Shown here in pieces: positions 54,468-64,000 of a stretch of DNA of 64,000 nucleotides. A program made the translations under genes and the position numbers. Location: positions 434,001 to 498,000 of the forward strand of contig NZ_CP061315.1 in the NCBI RefSeq assembly GCF_018688315.1. The letters are read 5' to 3'. Source of the DNA: Polynucleobacter sp. AP-Kolm-20A-A1 (lineage in GTDB: Bacteria > Pseudomonadota > Gammaproteobacteria > Burkholderiales > Burkholderiaceae). The notes under the pieces are model-generated. The model saw only the letters and a list, made by a program, of their open reading frames with translations, was not told the DNA's origin and searched no databases. How positions within the stretch are numbered: the first letter of the stretch is position 1; each line of letters opens with the position of its first letter.

Positions 54468-57400
54468 GTGCAACTGAAATCCATCAAACTTTCCGGCTTT
54501 AAGTCTTTCGTCGACCCAACCCATTTTGAAATGCCTGGCCAATTAATTGGCGTTGTGGGTCCTAACGGTTGCGGAAAGTCGAACATTATTGACGCCGTAC
54601 GCTGGGTTTTAGGTGAATCTCGCGCCAGTGAATTGCGTGGCGAATCCATGCAGGACGTTATTTTTAATGGTTCTGGTTTGCGCAAACCATCTGGTCGCGC
54701 CAGTGTGGAACTCATTTTTGATAACACAGAGGGACGTGCGCAAGGTCAGTGGAGTGCTTTTACAGAACTGGGTATCAAGCGTGTTTTAACTCGCGATGGA
54801 AATTCTAGTTACTACGTGAATAATCAAGTGGTACGCCGTAAAGATATTCAAGATATTTTCTTGGGTACCGGTATGGGTCCAAGAGGTTACGCGATCATCG
54901 GACAGGGTACGATCAACCGGATTTTAGAAGCAAAGCCAGAAGAGTTGCGTGTTTTCTTGGAAGAAGCTGCTGGTGTATCTAAATATAAAGAGCGCCGCAA
55001 AGAAACTGCATCACGTTTAGAGGACACTGTAGAGAACTTAACTCGCGTAGAAGATATCTTGCGCGAGTTGGATCAACAACTTACACGTTTAGAAAAACAA
55101 GCTACCGTTGCTGAGCGTCATGCGGAGCTTTCTACGCTAATGAAATCACAGCAACAGCTGTTGTGGTTTGTGCGTCAAACTGAGGCTGGTAAAGAGCAAG
55201 AGCGCCATGCTAATGGCATTCGTGACACTCAAGTTGGTCTAGAGGAGCAGACCGCAAAGCTGCGTCACGCCGAGGCTGAGCTAGAAACTATGCGTACTCA
55301 ACAGTACGCTTTGCAAGATAAAGTTTCGCAAGCGCAAGGCGACTTGTATCAAACGAATTCTGATGTCAGTCAGGTTGAAGCGCAAATTCATTATGTGCAA
55401 GAAGCGCGTCAACGTTTGCAACAACAAACACAAGATTTGCAAGCCCAGTTACAACGCTGGACAGTGCAAGAAACTGATGCTGCTCAAGCACAACGGACTG
55501 CTGAACATGAGCTAAGTCTTGCATCTGAAAAAGAACAAACGTTGTTAGCTGACTTAACTGGTTTGCAAGAGCAAATGCCAGCTCGTGAAGAGGGTTATCA
55601 AAATGCTTCACGTGAATTAAATAATGCGCGTGAGACATTGGCTTCGATTGAGCAACGTCTTGCTAGTTTAGGTGAGCGTATTCGCTCCATGTCCGCGCAG
55701 TCAGATGAATTGAAAGGGCGTGAGACTCGCTTAGTTGGCGAGTTTGATAGCTTGCGTCGCCCTGATGCTGAAGCCTTGCAAATGGCAATTGATCGTCAAG
55801 CAATGGCTGCACGCAAAGTGGAAGAGGCTAAGCAGCGCGCTGGTGAAACTCAGCAACGTGTTCCTGCTGCTGATGAGGCGCGTAATGCCGCGCAACAAAA
55901 AATTCAGGAAGCAAATCAGGATTTAGCTCAGACAGAAGCTAAATTGACTGCTTTGACAGCCTTGCAGGCTAGTGTTCAGGCGCAAGGCAAGATTGGCCCT
56001 TGGTTAGAAAGCAAGGGTCTTAAAGAGAGTAAGCGTCTCTGGCAAGAGCTCAAAGTAGAGAGCGGCTGGGAAGCAGCCTTGGAATCTGTTTTACGTGAGC
56101 GTTTGGCTGCCGTCACAGCAAAGAGTGTGCAAGAGACATTGGCTTTGGCTAATGATGCGCCTCCAAGTCGTTTGGCAATTTTGCTGACTGAAGAAATTAC
56201 CCCGGCACATACATCTGCTCCAGCAGACTTCACGCCACTGTTAAGTCGTGTGCAAAGCGCTGGTGCGGCAAGATTAACCTCAGTGTTGCAAGAGTGGTTA
56301 GATAACATCTATATTGCCACCAGCCTTGAAGATGCCTTGCATCGTCGCGAGAAGTTGCCTGCAGGCGGCGCATTTGTAACTCAGCAAGGTCATTTAGTAA
56401 GCCGTGTTGGCGTGCAACTTTATGCAGCTGATTCTGAGCAAGCGGGTATGTTGGCGCGCGCTCAAGAAATGGAAAGTCTCGAGAAGCAATTGCGTGCACA
56501 GCAACTGATGCAAAGTGAGCTCAAGGGTGAGTTGGATCAATGTGTAGCGAACTATCAAGCAGCCCATCAAGCGGCTGAGCAAGCTCGTGAAAACGCTGAG
56601 CATGCTGTTCAAGAGGCTCATGGTTTTGAGGTGGAAAGAATGCAGTTGACTCAAGCTGAAGAGCAATACAGTCAACGCGCAGCTCAGATTCAGGGTGAGT
56701 TAAGTGAATTGCGCCAGCAGATGGAGCAATTGAGCATGAATCAAGAGCAGTCTTCCTCTGAGTTGATTCAATCCGAAGAATCTAAGCAGGGCGCGCAAGA
56801 GTCTTTAGCTGCTGCACAAGAAAAATTAGAACTCTCTACTGAAGAGCGCGACCGTTTACGCGAATCACTTCGTGCGGCTGAGATGTCTGCTCAAGAAGCT
56901 GCATTTGCTACGCGTTCACTCCAGCAGCGTATTGCTGATTTGCAACGCGATCAAAGCACTGCTCGTACTCAGATCATGGAGATTCAAGATAAGCATGATT
57001 CTGCCGCTCAAGAGCTAGAGACTTTGAGCGATGAAGAGGCTCAAGATAAATTGCAAGGCTTGTTATTAGCCCGTAGCGCTCGTGAAGCCGCTTTGGCAAA
57101 TGCACGCACTGAACAAGACGCTTTATTGCATCAATTGCGCGAGGCTGATGAGGCTCGTATGCAGGTTGAGCGCAGCTTGCAACCAATGCGTGACAAAGTT
57201 GTTGATTTGCAATTGCGCGAGCAGGCCGCTCGTTTGAACTTTGAACAGTTTGCGACTTTATTGGCTGATGCTGAGGCTGACCTTAGTGCGCTTGAGGCTA
57301 ATTTCAGCGCAGACCTTAAGGTTGGTGCATTGCAAAGCGAAGTGAATCGTCTCAATACTGAGATTCAGTCTTTGGGCCCAGTCAATATGGCTGCTCTAGA

Positions 57401-57989
57401 TGAATTGGCAAGCTCTCGTGAGCGCAAACAGTTCTTGGATGCTCAATCTGCTGACTTGAATGAAGCGATGCAGACTTTGACGGATGCGATTGCTAAGATT
57501 GATGCGGAAACGCGCGATCTATTGCAAGGCACCTTCGATCAGGTTAATGGCCACTTCGGCAAACTCTTCCCTGAGTTGTTTGGTGGCGGTCATGCTGAGT
57601 TGGTAATGACTGGCGAAGAGATCTTGGATGCAGGTGTTCAAGTAATGGCGCAGCCTCCCGGCAAGAAAAATAGCTCTATCTACCTCCTCTCCGGTGGTGA
57701 AAAGGCTTTGACTGCAATTGCCTTAGTGTTCTCACTCTTCCTCCTTAATCCAGCCCCATTCTGCTTGCTCGATGAGGTGGATGCGCCATTAGATGACGCA
57801 AATACCTTGCGCTATGCACAGATGGTTGCCAAAATGTCAGATAAGACACAGTTTGTATTTATCTCCCATAACAAGATCACTATGGAAATCGCTCATCAAT
57901 TGATCGGCGTCACAATGCAAGAGCAAGGCGTATCCCGCATTGTTGCGGTGGATATCTCTTCTGCTGTTTCAATGGTGGAGGCTGCCTAA
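54468..57989 (+). CDS. smc: Chromosome partition protein Smc
   Basis: The product has 1173 residues. The N-terminal ATPase head has Walker A VGPNGCGKSN near residue 28. Long coiled coils (about 170-500 and 670-1000, Gln/Glu/Ala-rich) flank a hinge around 510-660. The C-terminal head has the signature LLSGGEKALTAIAL near 1080 and Walker B FCLLDEVDAPLDDANT. It condenses and segregates the chromosome with ScpAB. The start is GTG at 54468, the only one that gives the conserved LKSIKLSGFKSF. The next gene begins at the following base. Confidence 0.97.
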   Translation: MQLKSIKLSGFKSFVDPTHFEMPGQLIGVVGPNGCGKSNIIDAVRWVLGESRASELRGESMQDVIFNGSGLRKPSGRASVELIFDNTEGRAQGQWSAFTELGIKRVLTRDGNSSYYVNNQVVRRKDIQDIFLGTGMGPRGYAIIGQGTINRILEAKPEELRVFLEEAAGVSKYKERRKETASRLEDTVENLTRVEDILRELDQQLTRLEKQATVAERHAELSTLMKSQQQLLWFVRQTEAGKEQERHANGIRDTQVGLEEQTAKLRHAEAELETMRTQQYALQDKVSQAQGDLYQTNSDVSQVEAQIHYVQEARQRLQQQTQDLQAQLQRWTVQETDAAQAQRTAEHELSLASEKEQTLLADLTGLQEQMPAREEGYQNASRELNNARETLASIEQRLASLGERIRSMSAQSDELKGRETRLVGEFDSLRRPDAEALQMAIDRQAMAARKVEEAKQRAGETQQRVPAADEARNAAQQKIQEANQDLAQTEAKLTALTALQASVQAQGKIGPWLESKGLKESKRLWQELKVESGWEAALESVLRERLAAVTAKSVQETLALANDAPPSRLAILLTEEITPAHTSAPADFTPLLSRVQSAGAARLTSVLQEWLDNIYIATSLEDALHRREKLPAGGAFVTQQGHLVSRVGVQLYAADSEQAGMLARAQEMESLEKQLRAQQLMQSELKGELDQCVANYQAAHQAAEQARENAEHAVQEAHGFEVERMQLTQAEEQYSQRAAQIQGELSELRQQMEQLSMNQEQSSSELIQSEESKQGAQESLAAAQEKLELSTEERDRLRESLRAAEMSAQEAAFATRSLQQRIADLQRDQSTARTQIMEIQDKHDSAAQELETLSDEEAQDKLQGLLLARSAREAALANARTEQDALLHQLREADEARMQVERSLQPMRDKVVDLQLREQAARLNFEQFATLLADAEADLSALEANFSADLKVGALQSEVNRLNTEIQSLGPVNMAALDELASSRERKQFLDAQSADLNEAMQTLTDAIAKIDAETRDLLQGTFDQVNGHFGKLFPELFGGGHAELVMTGEEILDAGVQVMAQPPGKKNSSIYLLSGGEKALTAIALVFSLFLLNPAPFCLLDEVDAPLDDANTLRYAQMVAKMSDKTQFVFISHNKITMEIAHQLIGVTMQEQGVSRIVAVDISSAVSMVEAA

Positions 57990-59063
57990 GTGTACGTAGA
58001 ACAAATCATGACGATGTTGGGTTTGTCTGATTTGCAATTGGCTTTAGCCGTTATTGGATTATTGATTCTGATAACGGTGGCCATTCTGAACATTAAGTAC
58101 GCTCGTGCACGCCGTAAAGCGAGCGAACAGGGCAACTATTCTGCTGATGAGCGTTTTGCTCGCGAACCGAGTTTTAGCCAGGGGTTTGCTGACAGCGATA
58201 CCGCTTCCCGAACCGAACCTAATTTTGGTGATGCAATAACAACCATCTCGGCCCCAGAAAAGTTTGTCATTGATCCGCGCATCGATTGTGTGATCACATT
58301 ACGTTTTGATGAAAGTATTAGTGGCTCAGAAATTCTCGAGGAAATTAATGCCTGGACAGATCTAGAAGCGCAATCGACTGCACGCTGGATGTGCGAAGGC
58401 TTAAATGCCAATCTTGATGTTGCCGAAGACTGGGAAGAGTTACACCCAGACTCTAAGTACTCTGATTTGCAGCTCGCTATTCAGTTGGCTGGGCGCAAAG
58501 GCCCTATTGGAGTTCTGGAGTTGTCAGATTTCTGTTCACGCGCTCAGTCACTTGCTGAGACGCTCGGCTCGCAAATTGATATGCCTAGCGTGAACACCAT
58601 GTTGGAAAGCGCCAAAGAATTAGATACGATGGCGGCTGAAAGTGATATTCAATTAAGCATCAACGTGGTTTTTGATGAACCATGTCCTTGGGGTAATTTT
58701 GACTCGCTCATGCGTCAACGTGGTTTCAAGTTGTCTCGCAATGGTCGTCAATATGAATATCTCAGCAAGGGTATATTGCTCTTTAATAGCGCCGATATAG
58801 ATCCAAATAAATCTGTGGCTCAAGTGACTCTGTTGTTGGAGGTTCCTTTAGTTCCGCAAGAAGAGCGCCCATTTGAAAGAATGCTGGCGGAAGGTGTAGA
58901 GATTGCGCAAGCAGCGCATGGCCGCTTAGTGGATGACAATGGCATTAATTTAAGCGAGGCTGCAATCATTAGCATTCGTCAGCACCTTGATGTTCTCTAT
59001 GCCAATCTTGAGAAATCTGGCATTCCTGCTGGATCTTCTACAGCTAGCAGACTATTTAGCTAG
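57990..59063 (+). CDS. zipA: Cell division protein ZipA-like
   Basis: The product has 357 residues. An N-terminal membrane helix (LALAVIGLLILITVAIL, residues about 17-33) and a basic cytoplasmic patch are followed by a variable linker and a C-terminal ZipA-type FtsZ-binding domain (about 215-350, with MLAEGVEIAQAAHGRLVDD near 300). Position between smc and ligA is the standard one in betaproteobacteria. The start is GTG at 57990, immediately after the smc stop. Confidence 0.82.
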   Translation: MYVEQIMTMLGLSDLQLALAVIGLLILITVAILNIKYARARRKASEQGNYSADERFAREPSFSQGFADSDTASRTEPNFGDAITTISAPEKFVIDPRIDCVITLRFDESISGSEILEEINAWTDLEAQSTARWMCEGLNANLDVAEDWEELHPDSKYSDLQLAIQLAGRKGPIGVLELSDFCSRAQSLAETLGSQIDMPSVNTMLESAKELDTMAAESDIQLSINVVFDEPCPWGNFDSLMRQRGFKLSRNGRQYEYLSKGILLFNSADIDPNKSVAQVTLLLEVPLVPQEERPFERMLAEGVEIAQAAHGRLVDDNGINLSEAAIISIRQHLDVLYANLEKSGIPAGSSTASRLFS

Positions 59064-61088
<2,025 letters not shown>

Positions 61089-61122
61089 GCGATTTCCTAC
61101 AAAAATATCAGGTAGCTAATTT

Positions 61123-61158
61123 CCCCCTCTATAGATAAGCTCAAAGCTTTGAAGGGGG
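61123..61158 (+). promoter_or_regulatory. Hairpin that could hide the ribosome site of the FAD protein gene
   Basis: CCCCCT at 61123-61128 can pair with AGGGGG at 61153-61158, which is the ribosome site three bases before the ATG at 61162; the inner bases contain the self-complementary AAAGCTTT. Pairing would occlude translation start. No known riboswitch family is recognised. Confidence 0.35.
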
Positions 61159-61161
61159 CAT

Positions 61162-62820
61162 ATGGGTAGTCATTCAGCAAAAAAACCTCTAAACAATTTG
61201 TTCGGCTCTTATGATGATTCATGTCCTCAAGAGGGTCGCGCGGTGTTCCGGGTGGCAATTATTGGTTGTGGAGCGGCTGCTGTGGCGACACTGTTTGGGC
61301 TACTTAAATATTTATCTTCAGAGGTCAATCAAAATCTCAAAATAACAATTTTTGAGAAAGGGCCTGCTTTCGGGCCTGGTTTTGCATATCAATGCGATAA
61401 CGATGAACTGTTAATGAATATGACCAGTTCAACCACATCAATTTTTTCACATCACGCATCTGATTTTTGGGAGTGGACCCTCAAGGGTGGCTATATATCC
61501 AGTAGCAATCATATTATGTCCCGATTGGGAGTTGCGCCATACGGATACATTTCCCGTCAATTTTTTGGTTTATATCTAAAAAGCCGACTAGATGATGCAA
61601 TCACTGCTCTTGAAAAGTTGGGAGTTGAGGTTGAATTAGTTAATCTGGAGGTAATCGATGTTGCAATGTTAGACATCAATCGATTGAATGTTATTACTCT
61701 TGATGGAGGGGTTGAAATATTTAACGGTGTAATTTTATGCATTGGCAATACATCACCACAAGATGTATTTAATTTAATGGGTGAGAGTCAATATATTAAT
61801 AACCCTTATCCAGTAAATAATTATTTAAGACTTATTAAAAAGACCGATAGCGTTGGAATTATCGGCGCTCAACTTACTGCGGCTGATATTGCAGTTGTGT
61901 TGGCGAATCAAGAACATCAGGGACCAATTCATTTTCTGACAAGAGACTTGAATTTCCCGCTAATAAGATATCAAGAGCAGAATTATCGGTTGAAATATTT
62001 GACCTTAGATAATCTTGAAATTTTAAAAAGAAAAAATTGCCAAGGGATATCTGTGCGCCAGATATTAAGGCTGGCGAGAAAAGAATTTTTGTTGGCTGGA
62101 ATTTCTTGGAATAAATTCTTTGGCCCCTCAAATATTGATTATGGGGGTTGGATACAGTCATTACTAAAGAGGGAGTCTAATTTTTCATCTTGGCAGTATT
62201 TGGCAATTCAAACTGATGAAGTTATTGGCGCCTACTGGGATGCGCTCTCGAATTCAGGTAAGGAGTTATTCATGAGCCGATTCCATCGAGTGTGGGCCGC
62301 CAAAAGAGTTCCCTTGCCGGCTCATACTGCACTCAAGCTTCATTCATTGTTTCAGATGGGGATTCTTAGGCATTACCCATACTTGAGGGCAATTAATGGC
62401 TCTGGTAGAAATAAGTTCACTGCCCTTGTTGCAAAATCTAAAGGGTCAATATCAAGCACTAAGGTCCATTGTGATTGGCTAATCAATGCTACAGGCCCGT
62501 CTAGGGATATCGGCGGCAATACTGAGCTACCTTTAATAAAAAACTTACTCAAATCCGGGCTTATTATCAAAAATCCGCATGGTGGGATTATATTGGACTA
62601 TGAAACTTCCATTGTCAAAAGTGTAGCCCATCGAAACCCTAGCCATTTTTACGCAATAGGGCAGCTTACTGCTGGAACTTACTATTTTGTTAGTTCGCTA
62701 GACATGGTCTCCCTTAGGGCAAAAAAAGTTGCTAGACATTTAGTTGAATCGCTTCGCTTTCCTCGTGCTCAAAGAGGTCTAGGTAAGAAAATTCAACATG
62801 AGACTTCGCATGCCTCATAA
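61162..62820 (+). CDS. FAD/NAD(P)-binding oxidoreductase, YdhS-like
   Basis: The product has 552 residues. The first Rossmann motif (VAIIGCGAAAVATLFGLL) near residue 30 is followed by EKGPAFGPGFAYQCDN, typical of the FAD-NAD(P)-binding family to which E. coli YdhS belongs. A second nucleotide motif (VGIIGAQLTAADIAVVLA) lies near 232, and FYAIGQLTAGTYYF near the C-terminus. The substrate is unknown. The gene is richer in A/T and in codons such as TTA, ATT and AAT than the smc-ligA block beside it, hinting at later acquisition. It overlaps the MFS gene by 23 bases. Confidence 0.75.
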   Translation: MGSHSAKKPLNNLFGSYDDSCPQEGRAVFRVAIIGCGAAAVATLFGLLKYLSSEVNQNLKITIFEKGPAFGPGFAYQCDNDELLMNMTSSTTSIFSHHASDFWEWTLKGGYISSSNHIMSRLGVAPYGYISRQFFGLYLKSRLDDAITALEKLGVEVELVNLEVIDVAMLDINRLNVITLDGGVEIFNGVILCIGNTSPQDVFNLMGESQYINNPYPVNNYLRLIKKTDSVGIIGAQLTAADIAVVLANQEHQGPIHFLTRDLNFPLIRYQEQNYRLKYLTLDNLEILKRKNCQGISVRQILRLARKEFLLAGISWNKFFGPSNIDYGGWIQSLLKRESNFSSWQYLAIQTDEVIGAYWDALSNSGKELFMSRFHRVWAAKRVPLPAHTALKLHSLFQMGILRHYPYLRAINGSGRNKFTALVAKSKGSISSTKVHCDWLINATGPSRDIGGNTELPLIKNLLKSGLIIKNPHGGIILDYETSIVKSVAHRNPSHFYAIGQLTAGTYYFVSSLDMVSLRAKKVARHLVESLRFPRAQRGLGKKIQHETSHAS

Positions 62821-64000
62821 AGAAATTTTTTTAATACCGATTCTTATGGCATTAGTCATTTTGCCAATGATTGCTACGGATATCTATCTGCCGGCTATGT
62901 CTGATATGGGTTTGCAATTAAGCGCTGCAAGTGCAGATGTTACTAATACCCTAACTTCTTACATGCTTGGCTATTCCCTAAGCCTATTACTTGCCGGAAT
63001 TTTGGCTGATATATATGGACGTCGATTTATTTGTATAGCTGGATTATTGGTTTTTTGCGTTTCAAGTATTGGATGCTACTTTGTATCAACAATTGAGCAA
63101 TTAATTACTTTACGTTTTTTTCAGGCGCTCGGAGGAGGTTGTGGCACCCTACTTGCAAGGGTCATTGTCAGGGATCTATATGATCAGAAATCCCAAGTGA
63201 GGGTATTGAGTTTTTTGGCTGCGGGAATGGTGATTTCCCCTATTTTTGGGCCAAGCCTAGGTGCTTACATTGCGAGCTATTTTGACTGGCGAACAATATT
63301 TTTTGTATTAGCAATCTTTTCATTCCTCGTGCTTATATTTTTGTATATTTTTTTGAGCGAGAGTCTTACGAATCATGAAAATCAAGGCCCTTTTTGCTTT
63401 GGAGATGTAATTTCTCAATACTCTTATTTACTTAGACATCGTGAATTTATGTTTTATACCCTGGTAATTAGCTTTGCCTGGATGGTTTATTTCGCTTTTT
63501 TATCTTCGTCTCCAGTGTTAATTCGAGATTTTTACCAAGCCAGTGCTGTCGAGTACGGCTATATTTTTTCGGCAACTGTCAGTGGCTTCATCTTGGGGAC
63601 ATTTTTTATTCGTTGGAAAATGGCGACTATAAATTTAAGAAATCTAGTCTTTTTGGCTGCAGTAGTTATTTTTATAGCCACTTTAATTGGCTATATATTA
63701 ATTACTCTTCAGATTAAATCTCTTCAAGTCCGACTAATATTTGTTTTTTTCGCTTTATTTGGAATTGGCATTATTTTTCCCGCCGCCCAAGCTGGGGTTA
63801 CCAGGCCATTTAAAAATAATATAGGGCTCATTTCTGGTTTTTTCTATTCAATTGAAATGTTCTTTGGTGCCATTTGTGGTTATGTACTCTCTATGATCGG
63901 AAATGTGACCTGGATATCCACATCGACAATTATGCTAATTGCAGCAATTTGTATTGTTCTGCTTTGTATATTCGACAAATGGTATGAGCTTAGTAGGGGG
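62798..64000 (+). CDS. Bcr/CflA-type MFS exporter, 3' end beyond the window
   Basis: The frame is open for 401 codons to the right edge, so the end is missing but most helices are present. The N-terminal LPMIATDIYLPAM and the loop LADIYGRRF are signatures of drug:H+ antiporter-1 (DHA12, Bcr/CflA) carriers, some of which export siderophores. ATGs at 62798 and 62810 both lie inside the end of the FAD gene. Low G+C and close coupling to the FAD gene suggest the two were acquired and act together; the exported compound is unknown. Confidence 0.82.
   Translation, partial: MRLRMPHKEIFLIPILMALVILPMIATDIYLPAMSDMGLQLSAASADVTNTLTSYMLGYSLSLLLAGILADIYGRRFICIAGLLVFCVSSIGCYFVSTIEQLITLRFFQALGGGCGTLLARVIVRDLYDQKSQVRVLSFLAAGMVISPIFGPSLGAYIASYFDWRTIFFVLAIFSFLVLIFLYIFLSESLTNHENQGPFCFGDVISQYSYLLRHREFMFYTLVISFAWMVYFAFLSSSPVLIRDFYQASAVEYGYIFSATVSGFILGTFFIRWKMATINLRNLVFLAAVVIFIATLIGYILITLQIKSLQVRLIFVFFALFGIGIIFPAAQAGVTRPFKNNIGLISGFFYSIEMFFGAICGYVLSMIGNVTWISTSTIMLIAAICIVLLCIFDKWYELSRG

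Noticed and set aside
55735..57186. Repeat-like Gln/Glu/Ala stretches in smc
   Set aside because: They are ordinary coiled-coil composition of Smc arms, not nucleotide repeats or a mobile element.

Overview
The window looks like chromosomal DNA of a betaproteobacterium of the family Burkholderiaceae, most like the small-genome freshwater genus Polynucleobacter. This rests on the neighbourhoods (iscR-iscS-iscU-iscA-hscB-hscA-fdx, smc-zipA-ligA, prfB-lysS behind recJ, uvrB divergent from an aspartate-type aminotransferase), a Ralstonia-type intracellular PHB depolymerase, and a moderate base composition judged by eye. The assignment is an inference; no database was searched. Gene density is very high, with many ATGA-type start/stop overlaps. 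I see no insertion sequence, prophage, integrase or CRISPR array.

Layout. 1-3.6 kb: a fused 5-oxoprolinase B/C-type gene cut by the left edge, an MFS transporter and an amidohydrolase. 3.9-12.4 kb: isocitrate lyase, HIT protein, DUF1841 protein, endonuclease III, RnfB-like ferredoxin, PHB depolymerase, aminotransferase and UvrB. 12.5-18 kb: the complete ISC iron-sulfur assembly operon. 18.1-24.5 kb: a LysR regulator divergent from an unusual operon encoding an Fe-S subunit, two membrane subunits, a two-subunit class I hydratase (fumarase/tartrate dehydratase type) and a succinate dehydrogenase/fumarate reductase-like flavoprotein, followed by a TauE-type exporter. 24.5-32.8 kb: a sulfolactate catabolism island with a Bug/TctC binding protein, two sulfolactate dehydrogenase candidates, SuyA/SuyB sulfo-lyase, a GntR regulator, a YeiH-type exporter and a SorA/SoxC-like sulfite dehydrogenase with a lipoprotein cytochrome c. 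32.8-35.9 kb: a possible 54-residue ORF, AT-rich palindromes, ferredoxin-NADP reductase, DsbB and cysteine synthase. 36-47 kb: lysS, prfB (with its programmed frameshift), recJ and an RpfE-like gene on the minus strand; lolC, lolD, tatD, comEC and a glycine-zipper lipoprotein on the plus strand. 47.3-61 kb: initiator tRNA, kup, radA, prmB-dapE-dapD, and smc-zipA-ligA. 61.1-64 kb: an AT-rich pair, a YdhS-like FAD/NAD(P)-binding protein and a Bcr/CflA-type MFS exporter cut by the right edge.

The most interesting part is 18.1-32.8 kb. The right half is a readable pathway: both sulfolactate stereoisomers are interconverted through sulfopyruvate, SuyAB releases sulfite and leaves pyruvate, and sulfite is oxidised by SorAB or exported. 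The left half is a non-standard dehydrogenase plus hydratase set. Its flavoprotein keeps the dicarboxylate active-site residues but has Cys where the FAD-linking His of SDH/FRD sits. The chemistry of the two halves could be joined into degradation of a C4 sulfonate such as sulfosuccinate; this is a hypothesis, not a reading of the sequence. The lead genes of both halves (19076 and 25726) appear to be leaderless: each ATG sits exactly where the +1 of a good -10 box is expected. The second promoter is covered by a near-perfect 13-bp-arm palindrome.
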